Origin: Fragilaria crotonensis
Taxonomy: Eukaryota; Bacillariophyta; Fragilariophyceae; Fragilariales; Fragilariaceae
DNA length: 64,000 bases
Assembly (NCBI GenBank): GCA_022925895.1
Contig: JAKSYS010000138.1
Coordinates: 43,782 to 107,781 of the forward strand
Direction: 5' to 3'
Positions 56,368 through 64,000 of this stretch are shown here, piece after piece (positions within the stretch are counted from its first letter, which is position 1; every line of letters starts with the position of its first letter). The notes beneath the pieces were generated by a model. That model searched no databases. It had not been told where the DNA came from and worked only from the letters and a program-made list of their open reading frames with translations. A program made the translations under genes and the position numbers.

Positions 56368-57215
56368 TCAGCTATCGCCAATTTCCTTTAAATTGATGGT
56401 GGTGGGATTGTGCTTGCGCCGAAATAAGACACTCAAATTGTTGGCAGGCATTTCCACTCGCTCCATGAATTCCAGAAGGTTGGAGGACTCGGCCAGGTCC
56501 ACTACATCTTCCAAATTACGGAGCCCATAGGATGAATCAAGGGAATGAAGCCAAACTTCAAACGCCCTGGTGTTACCAACAGAGGTGGCAGCATAAAGAG
56601 CACGGGAGTCATAGGTGAGATGTGTGAATTTGCTCAGATACTACTACCCATGAAAGCACATACAACAATAAACGTACAGATTCGATTCGACAGCAGTACC
56701 ACCTTCCTGAAAGGGCCATAACAATACAGGATACCACTGCCAGGTTTCAAGAGTCGTTGCGCCGCCTTCAATAAGCCCACAGTGGCCTCCCGGCGAAATG
56801 TGAATCATGTTTATGCACACAATAACATCAATAGATCCATCATCTATCGGAAGGTCGTCTTGCACAATTCCAGTCTCGTCCAATGTGAGCGCGAAAGGCA
56901 ATTGCAAGATTCCAGAGACTGTATCGTCGCGATATGCTTCTATAGATCGCCGCGACTCGACGGTCGGATCAGTTGGGAACCAGATTACGGATTTGGGAAA
57001 CGTTTGGCTGCTGTCGCTGCTGCCCCGATCCTCAAGCAGTGACAAGAGCTGCTCGCAGAAGTAACGACTGTGAACACCTGACCCCGCCGCAATTTCGAGG
57101 ACTCGGGTTGTGATACATGGATTCACCTTCGGGATGAAATATTCTGCTTTTCAAAACGTTCCAAATCACTTCCTTGTTGCGTTGTGCCGAGGAGAATCAA
57201 TCTGGCAGACATCAT
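56368..57215 (-). CDS. METTL26/DUF938-like SAM-dependent methyltransferase, frame-broken
   Basis: Start ATG at 57215 (MMSARLIL). In successive frames come QRNKEVIWNVLKSRIF (57,140-57,190), then VLEIAAGSGVHSRYF (SAM motif I), VIWFPTDP, DDGSIDVIVCINMIHISP (motif IV region), and, after offsets near 56,794 and 56,708, GLLKAAQRLLKPGSG and YCYGPF. Intron: donor GTACGT at 56677-56672, acceptor ACACCAG before 56566. Exon 2 (56566-56368) reads AFEVWLHSLDSSYGLRNLED and ends with VEMPANNLSVLFRRK, the DUF938/METTL26 C-terminal signature. At least four one- or two-base offsets. Substrate unknown in any organism. Confidence 0.78.
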
Positions 57216-57728
57216 GACAGCACTAGACCATCCAGTTGTCGTCCTGAAAGTCGTTCGGAACGGTCGTAAACTGGAAGCTCGAGATAGGAATAAATAAGAA
57301 TGAAGAGCACGATAAAACCAAGTGTGCGACAGAAACCTTCAGAATGAAACAACGACGACGATCGAATCATTTGGCAATGCGCGGATTAGCAGTTCCGAGA
57401 GTGTGTTCTTTATGTCGTATCCAACAAATGCGGAAGATATTCCGAATATGCTACAGTACCTGGTAGCAGGTTCAGAATTTATCCATCACTCAGGTTACCA
57501 GTTACCATGTATAGTCTACCAGGTACGATACTACTACAGTACCGGTAGTATAAGCACCGATAGTCGACAATAATGATTCCACTCACTACCGGTAGAGTGT
57601 GTAGTATGACATACCCTACTACGCATACTGTTATCAACAATCAACAATCCACAGTCCACAGTCCACTCACTCCCAGTGCACCTGAGAGCTGAGAGATTTA
57701 AGACTTGGTGTCATTTGGACAACAGACC
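57216..57728. other. Divergent intergenic region with GTAC-rich island
   Basis: About 510 bases between a minus-strand and a plus-strand gene. GTAC/ACCGGTA-rich at 57,455-57,615; short CCACAGTCCACAGTCCAC direct repeat at 57,650-57,670. No coding evidence. Confidence 0.5.
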
Positions 57729-58952
57729 ATGAGAATGAGTCTAGCAAAGCATTCCATCCCGCCATCATATGCCTGGTTGACAGTCTTCATACCAGCCTTG
57801 GCATACTTCTTGGGTTCTCGACTCCAAGATACGCGTCTGTCGGGTAGATCCATGGGAACTTTAGTACAAAATCAAATCAGCATCGAGCTTATGCTGCCTG
57901 CCCAAAAAATCTTTTATCTGGATTCCAAAACGCCGAAAACGCTCCTGCAAGGTCTTAATTTAGTGCAAGGTCAGGCTCTTGAAGGCGTTGTCGACACAAT
58001 TTGGAAGCATGACGAAGATCTCGGTCGCGGCTTTCTTCTACTCAGTCAATCGGCACATGCGGGTCGCATCTGGCGATGGGAAGTGGGCGGAGGGCCGATT
58101 GCCATTGGCAAGACACTCCACATGGATCCTAGTGGATGTCGATCGAAACATCATCCATGGCGCAACTGCTCCACCGTTGACCATGGAGGATCCGGAGGAC
58201 TGGCCATAGACTTTGGATCCAAGCACACGAGTGCCGAGGGCAGACTCGTTATTGCTGAATGGGGAGAACAACGCATTGTTCGCATGGAGGAATCCGGTGC
58301 TCGGACGCCTCTCATCCTTCAAGTACCCAGTCTTTGTTCCACAGATGAAACACAACAATCGCAACGTCGAATTTATCAATCAAATTCATTGTTGTACACC
58401 ACATACGGCGATTTGATTGTTGCCGACTACGATGTCGATTGTCAGCAAGCGGCCTTGTACTACTTGGACAATGCCATGTCGATCCCGCCACTGGAATCCA
58501 CATGGGAATCCCGATTAGCTCACGAGTGGAATACCACTCAGAATCATGACATTCCTGTCAAGATTTTTTACAGCGCACCGGGATTGACGGCGATTGGTGG
58601 GTTGGCTTTGGATATGACCTGGAAAGGTCTCTACGCTGTGGTAAAAGTCGGTAGTTCCATTAAAGTGTTGCATCTATTTCTTAATGATGATGACGACGAA
58701 CCTCTCTGGGACAGCCGGTACGAAGTTGTGTACGAATGGAGCATTGGCGCGGATGCAAGTGCAACTGCACCAGGGCCTATTGTGGTTGATCAAGGGGGCA
58801 ACCTCTACGCTGGTTTTGGCCAAACGCTCCTTGTCTTGACATCGCAAGGTGCAATCATAGCGTCTCTGGAATTACCAGCACCGGCAACCTCACTTACATT
58901 GGGTCAAGATGGCTTCCTTTACGTTAGCAGCGCTACTATCTCTACCGCATGA
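57729..58952 (+). CDS. Strictosidine-synthase/SMP-30-like beta-propeller membrane protein
   Basis: 407 aa from ATG 57729 (upstream TTG/GTG codons are not used). One N-terminal hydrophobic anchor (about residues 14-34, WLTVFIPALAYFLGS), then a lumenal six-bladed propeller: GGLAIDFGSKHTSAEGRLVI, LVIAEWGEQRIVRMEESG, LLYTTYGDLIVADYD, AIGGLALDMTWKGLYAVVK, PIVVDQGGNLYAGFG and LTLGQDGFLYVSS. This is the plant strictosidine-synthase-like / APMAP architecture; the catalytic Glu of true strictosidine synthase cannot be confirmed, so a hydrolase or lactonase-type role is only possible. Just before the stop the frame may have lost one base: the next frame reads LYRMMVRSQPLK and ends VVKKKK at 59011, a dilysine ER-retrieval tail. 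Confidence 0.72.
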   Translation: MRMSLAKHSIPPSYAWLTVFIPALAYFLGSRLQDTRLSGRSMGTLVQNQISIELMLPAQKIFYLDSKTPKTLLQGLNLVQGQALEGVVDTIWKHDEDLGRGFLLLSQSAHAGRIWRWEVGGGPIAIGKTLHMDPSGCRSKHHPWRNCSTVDHGGSGGLAIDFGSKHTSAEGRLVIAEWGEQRIVRMEESGARTPLILQVPSLCSTDETQQSQRRIYQSNSLLYTTYGDLIVADYDVDCQQAALYYLDNAMSIPPLESTWESRLAHEWNTTQNHDIPVKIFYSAPGLTAIGGLALDMTWKGLYAVVKVGSSIKVLHLFLNDDDDEPLWDSRYEVVYEWSIGADASATAPGPIVVDQGGNLYAGFGQTLLVLTSQGAIIASLELPAPATSLTLGQDGFLYVSSATISTA

Positions 58953-59315
58953 TGGTACGGAGCCAACCTCTAAAGGTTCCTACCAATTTGGTGGTAAAGA
59001 AGAAGAAATGATAGTATACAAGTACTCCAACAAACAGAGTATTCGTCGAGTTTCGAAGCTACAATCATCGTCCGTTCTGAGTTCCTCAAGGGCAGAGTCG
59101 CACATTACTCACACATTCTCTCTGGCAAGTCCACGAGAAGTATATTGCTGCACGGCGGAGGTTTGATTTTTCAGCGGTAGACTACAACATGTACTCTAGT
59201 AGAGGACAGAGTAGAGATCTTGTCACTATAACACGTAGCAGTCTTTATGCATATCCTTACGGACAATTACTCCGACATCAGGAGTACCATGGTGTGCAAT
59301 CAAAGTAGAAACGTC
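58953..59315. other. Convergent intergenic region
   Basis: About 360 bases between the propeller gene and the HACD fusion gene; the first 60 may be its true 3' coding end. Only a few GTAC words. No RNA gene or extra ORF supported. Confidence 0.45.
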
Positions 59316-61698
59316 TCAAATGTAGCCCATCGCTTTGGCAGCAATCGCCGCTCCAGCTGCAGCCACAACACCGATGTATGGCATGGCAAGACGTCCGAAG
59401 TAGATGAAGACACTGGACTCACCGATGCTGTCCACTTCATACGCGCATCTCCAGGTTCCACCGTGGAAACCACCGTATTTGAAAAGCTCATTAGGGTTAC
59501 TGAGCTTGGTCTTGGGGTTGCCCGCTGCCGGGATCATTCAAATCGTAGAACAAAATGGCCGACATGACAGCATTGGAGGTTTCCGGCGCAAAAATCTCGT
59601 AGGGTTTAAAGTACGGCATGCCCTCGTAGGCCCACGCAAAGGTTCGATTCTGGACCACCGACGCTGTTGACGTGGATGGCGCAATGTGGACGACACGATG
59701 CATCCCGCCTTGGAACGTGCCAGAATGGCACGCCAGTGCTGGAGACGCTTGGCCAGTGCGTAGTTGGGACCCTGGGCGACGCTAATGCCATTGACAATAT
59801 AAAACAGGTCCTTGCCGTCGCCTGACGCAACTGGTGTACGTGCATTCTTTCTCAAGAATTTTCCATTGCTCAGGAGGTGCATCAACACACAGTACAGCTT
59901 CTTGGAATAGTCCTTGTAATGAGCGGTTGCAGCTGCGTGTGCCTCTTGGGGAATGATGCAAATCAGTCGGCGTGCAAAGGTAAGCAAGGAAGTGCCCTTC
60001 CTCTTTTCAGTCAAGTCCTGGAAATGGCGTCCATGGCTAGGAAACCTGTACGTGGAGGGCACCATTAAGGTAGGCGTAGGAGCCGACCGTGAAGGATTTA
60101 CCAGGATACAAATCGAAAGCCAATCGCGGATCTTCGGAGTCTCGGTGAAAGATTACAGCCAGATGCTCCGTAGATGGCGTCATCATCCTTGCAGTCGGCC
60201 TGCGGGATCTTCATTGGGAACGTGAGTGTTCCAGGAGATGCTTTGCCACACCGATCAGACGCTTCCAGATGAAATCGCGATCAAGATCAATCGCAATTAC
60301 GTTGGCACCAAGTGCCATCAAGAGTGGAAAGGGTCCCATGGCTGAGCCAGCCCCAAGAAGAACGAAATATTTGTTCGAAAGATCAATCCATCCTGGATTA
60401 TCAACACACTTCTTCATGGCATCACCAGCGCTTGGCTCGATGGTGCCGTAGTCAACCCACTTGGTAATCTGATCCTTCAATTTCTGCCCAGTAAGAATTT
60501 CGCCCTTGTATGGCACCTCCAGAACCTTCTTGCTGGCAGCACCTGTACCCTTAACAAACCCAGTGTGGAACTTTGTCTTTGCCTTGCTGGCCATGGCCTC
60601 CTTGAAATGACAGTAACACCATCTTCATCCACAAATTGAAAAATCTCATACGCCTTGTCGATTCCAGCTTGTGCCACTTGGAGTGCTGCCTCGGGGATTT
60701 ACACTGTGCTTCCACCATGCCTTTGAGGTACTTGACATACCCAAATCTCCATCCCTTGGCATTGGCGATTTTATCAGCAAGCTGTGGATCAACGACCCGG
60801 ACAGCGGCCTCAAAATGGCCTTATTGACGGGCGTTGAGGATCGACCACCCTTGTCATCGGAGATAGGAAAGACGAGACCACGAGGAGGAGGCGGTGGTTT
60901 CGCAAAACGCTTGCGGAATGCGCTCTTGCGGTTGGCAACCATGTTCATGATCATAAAGGGAGAGCCGAAGAAGTAAATAGAAGGGAGAGCATAGGCAAAG
61001 ATTGCTTTGGAAATGGCGGCGCCAAAGGTTGCGGCAAAATCGGGATCGCGGGAGGCGGCAAAGAAGACTGTGAGCTCTCCGGTGATGCCGGTAGGATAGA
61101 GGACGGCAAAAAGGGAGTAACGGAGCCAAAAGAGAGGGAAGGGTGTGCCCTTTGTTGCATCGCCGGTGGCGATAGCGGCGAGGTAAAATGCATAACGAGG
61201 AACCTCCACCATTGACCAAGATAAAATCATCAATCCAGCCCCCCATTGGTCTGTCAGAGTAAAGTGTGGAAAATAGAACAGAATGACGGTCTGTGTTAGG
61301 CATGGTGTTCTTCATTTCGTATCAACTCGATCATTGAATGCCGATGCGTCGCGCAGATCCTCACCTTGAGCCGAGGGCGCAAAGACAATGGCGACAAGAG
61401 CCCAGATGCGGCTGCTAACTTGCATAGCTGTGACCAGGACTGGACTGCGAACAAAGCCAATCGCGGCATGAAGGATCTCCATCAAGGCTGCCAACTGCAC
61501 CCAGGCTAGCATTTCCGCCACCAAGGGGGCATTACGATAGACGTTGGCCAAGCGTTCTGGCAAGGACGATCCACTGTCCTGGACCAAGGACAAAATGGAA
61601 CTTGCCAAGACAACCGCCCAACCGGCGCAACAGGCTGAGTTGTAAAGAATAAGATAAACATCTTTCAGGCCAATCGATGGTGCTGCCTTTGGTGCCAT
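59316..61698 (-). CDS. 3-hydroxyacyl-CoA dehydratase (HACD/PTPLA) fused to a large unknown domain, frame-broken
   Basis: Exon 1: 61698-61365 (donor GTGAGG); exon 2 from 61250 (acceptor CTGACAG), phase 1. The first about 220 residues are the PHS1/HACD membrane enzyme of very-long-chain fatty-acid elongation in the ER: YLILYNSACCAGWAVVL, LMEILHAAIGFVRSP, SSRIW, then WSMVEVPRYAFY and LRYSLFAVLYPTGITGE with the family's Tyr and Glu. A Pro-rich linker (AKPPPPPRG) leads to about 500 more residues: KGWRFGYVKYLKGMVEAQ, IFQFVDEDGVTVIS, YFVLLGAGSAMGPFPLLMAL (Rossmann-like Gly pattern), VIAIDLDRDFIWKRL, and a C-terminal part with FGRLAMPYIGVVAAAG. At least six one-base offsets (near 60,805, 60,700, 60,608, 60,240, 60,030, 59,720). 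The same reading direction through both domains with no gap supports a natural fusion. Confidence 0.75.
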
Positions 61699-62496
61699 GA
61701 TAATATACTCAAATGTGTAGGCTTGCGTGTACTCTCCAGATTGAATCAAGGACGATAGACAATTCACGCAACTCCGCAAAGGCAATAACAAGAACAAGAG
61801 CGATGGATCCCAATGAGATGAGTTGACAAACAAGTACTGGAGTAGTGCACTGATCACTCTTTGCGCTTATACGTAGGTAGAGTTGGATGTGTTGCAGGTT
61901 GCAGGTTGCAGGTTGCAATTGGAATCACCAAATCTAAATCCAAATCCAACCACAATGCTACAGGGTGAGAATGACGGACGCAATCCTCGAAATGACGTTG
62001 GTACACACCTACGACATGGGTCAGTCGTCACCTCGTCATCAGATCATGCGCATCGGTACAAGCAACAAGCAACACAGAACTGCTTGCTGGTTCTACTACT
62101 CCAACTACAAGGATTGGTACTCCAGTACACGCTCTGCTTGTGCACGGTCGTGACCAACCAACGAGGTTACCTTGTACCAGTACTAATACAGCACTACAGA
62201 GTAGGAAGGCATGATTACTGAGATGTTCCTGGATCAGACTGGCAGAGGTTTCAACATGCTATAATCATTTTGGTTTCGCGTTGTAACACGGCGCATCTGA
62301 ACCAAATAATGATGACAAGAAGCGCGACAGGGCGATGCTCGAACCTATTGGAAGGCACAGTAATCATCAAGATTGCGGCATTCAGCTGTGTCAGGACGAG
62401 CCTACTGATCCGGGATTCGTCCATTGAGTTTCGCGTAGTGAGATCAAGGTCATACATATTACCCCAAGAATATCATCCTTAATCATGATAGCCTTC
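61699..62496. other. Intergenic region, promoter side of HACD fusion
   Basis: About 800 bases between two minus-strand genes. Contains the GTTGCAG tandem repeat (separate entry) and a moderate GTAC patch (62,110-62,200, GGTACTCCAGTAC). ORFs are under 115 codons and unrecognised. Confidence 0.45.
61891..61917. repeat. Tandem heptamer GTTGCAG
   Basis: Three perfect copies of GTTGCAG followed by GTTGCA, just upstream of the HACD fusion gene. Short microsatellite-like array; no function evident. Confidence 0.85.
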
Positions 62497-64000
62497 CTAT
62501 GTGGCCTTATTCTTCCAGTGCGCCGGAAACACGTCATCAGGAATGCCAATCTTGTGTCGGAACACTCCCGGCAAGTACTGATCTCCCATACCCTCCTCAC
62601 AAAGAATTGAATTGAGGAACGCGAGTAGTTTGTCAAGAATCGCGGAAGGCTGTTCTTCGTCCAGGTTGTGTCCTCATCAAAAGGAATTTGAAGTATTCGT
62701 ACCGTAAAAGTCGGCTCGGAAGATTTGCCGTGCGGCTCCTCGGATTACAACGCAAGGCCAATAGGCGCCACTGTTTTGATCCTCATAGCTCCCGGAATAC
62801 ATTGAACCATCATCCGCATACTTGCGTAGAATTTCGGAGTCCGTGAGATTGGTCCAGTTAGGATCGCTCTTGTCCCAAGTGCGATGCGTGTCCAAGTCTG
62901 TCGTCCAATACAGACAAGCAGCAAAGAGATGCGAATTCGTCCAATTACCACTGCGTAAATCACCTGATAGCATGGACGAAGGAGGCGAGCGCATGTCATT
63001 GGCTTCCTTTGCAGTCAAGACTGGCTCCTTCGGTTTCCAAGTTGCCACGTGCTTCTTCCAGGCTTCATCCCATTCATCCCCGTAGTCCATCAGCACCTCC
63101 TCGCCGGGCACAATGTTACGAGTCGCAACAATCTCCATGCTCAACCCGCGAAAGGATTTTCGGGAAAGCTCCTTCAGGCTTCCTTGGCGCCATTCATCGG
63201 ACGTGGGATCCCAACCATCTGACCATCGCATCACAGCATTGGGACTACAATTCTTGGATCGCCTTCCACAATGATTGATCAATATGGCGTTGGTATTGGG
63301 ACATAAGAGCAATGTGCTTTCTCGGTGCCCGTAACAGTAATTCAAAACCACTTGATCACCAATCTTGGCGCCATCCTCATCATAAATGGACAGAACGTCC
63401 TCATCCATAATGTGAATCAACGGAGCCGGCACAATCACTTCATTTTTGGCGATGTAGTGTTGCGCAATGCCACCGAGGCCGGCATGAGGAAGATAAGATG
63501 GGCCTTGTATCATGTGCTCGAGACACTTTCCATGGCTGCGAATCCATTCCGGAGTTCGGCGATTGATTCCCGTTCGAAGCGCCAATTCTCGCGTGAGTTC
63601 GTCCGGTTGGTAGTTTTTGGACATGAGCTCCTTGAGTTCCCTTGTCGATTTGGGTACGATCATTGCCACCATTGGATCCGTATTAGCGGGCAAGTCGATC
63701 TTTTTATCCTTACCGCCGTCCTTGGTCAGGTTTTCCACGCACTTGAAATGATCTCCATTGCAACCGCATAGTCCGACGGCATTGGTGTGCCCTTGGCCCA
63801 TTCTGGGCTTCGTTCGTGGGTGCACTTGCCATAGTTCAAGAGCTCTTCTCTCCACCTTTCACTGCCCGATCCACGTAGAAATCTCGCCCTTATTGTGGAA
63901 TAGGCACCCGTACCCGGGCTGTGTCGATGATCCGATCGAGAATCGTCATACGACGGCGACGAATTCGTACGAGATGGAGTCCGAAGACAGTGATGATTGG
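62497..64000 (-). CDS. SET-domain protein, partial at window edge, frame-broken
   Basis: Probable lysine methyltransferase-like protein. An open frame enters at 64000 (RARFLRGSGSERW then GKCTHERSPEWAKGTPM) and passes by a one-base offset near 63,724-63,731 into TKDGGKDKKIDLPANTD. The SET core follows: GLGGIAQHYIAKNEVI, LNYCYGHRE, ILINHCGRRSKNCSPNAVMR (NHxxxxxxxN), and IVATRNIVPGEEVLMDYGDE with the catalytic-type Tyr. A post-SET-like region (FAACLYWTTDLDTHRTWDKS) continues, and the frame shifts near 62,705 (TVRILQIPFDEDTTW) and 62,595 (QYLPGVFRHKIGIPDDVF) to a stop at 62497. A GTG/ATG start at 63855/63801 would be an artefact of the offset. The diatom SET family of this type is poorly characterised; a histone substrate is not implied. 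Confidence 0.78.

Noticed and set aside
1-64000. CRISPR arrays or bacterial operons
   Set aside because: No regularly spaced direct repeats with unique spacers; GT-AG introns and organelle presequences show a eukaryotic nuclear genome.

Overview
The window is nuclear DNA of a diatom, probably a raphid pennate (inference). The evidence is a mix of: a plastid EF-G precursor with a signal peptide followed by a diatom-type ASAFAP-like cleavage motif; short GT-AG introns of roughly 50-110 bp; single-copy eukaryotic housekeeping genes on both strands; a diatom-type Ty1/copia (CoDi-like) retrotransposon; and Crypton-type recombinase relics with a GCR1-like domain. Genes are compact and 1-3 kb apart. 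Most native intergenic stretches hold islands rich in GTAC and short palindromes built on it.

Layout. 0-8 kb: plastid EF-G (partial), casein kinase 2 beta (4 exons), prefoldin subunit 5, and a head-to-head pair of paralogs of unknown function. 8-17 kb: three related genes with a FYVE-like finger, ankyrin segment and C-terminal CARP/IAP-like RING, probably E3 ligases. 17.8-20.1 kb: mitochondrial EF-G. 20-33 kb: a gene-poor stretch, then a small unknown gene, an Abitram-like gene, a Sua5/YrdC threonylcarbamoyl-AMP synthase, a small membrane protein, a plastid-type RluA pseudouridine synthase, a long-form tRNase Z and a 557-aa orphan. So four or five genes concern translation or RNA maturation, three of them likely organellar.

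33-51 kb is a transposon island: a G/C-skewed inverted repeat; a copia retrotransposon with a perfect 5-bp target duplication (GAAGG) and a 360-bp TIR element inserted inside its 5' LTR (8-bp target duplication); a broken Crypton (tyrosine recombinase plus GCR1-like domain); a broken Plavaka/CACTA-like DDE transposase; and a second Crypton fragment. 51-64 kb returns to host genes: CAF-1 p60 with E2F-like promoter sites, guanylate kinase, a pogo/mariner-like 1,058-bp element, a METTL26/DUF938 methyltransferase, a strictosidine-synthase-like propeller protein, a very-long-chain 3-hydroxyacyl-CoA dehydratase fused to an unknown domain, and a SET-domain protein that runs off the window.

A striking feature is that many conserved genes (plastid EF-G, Sua5, tRNase Z, CAF-1 p60, guanylate kinase, METTL26-like, HACD fusion, SET) carry single-base frame breaks, nearly all of which read as one base missing, often from a short homopolymer. 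The large ORFs at 8-23 kb show none. This looks more like uneven consensus quality than mass pseudogenisation, but I cannot decide that from the sequence alone. All names rest on motif recognition by eye; no database search was run.
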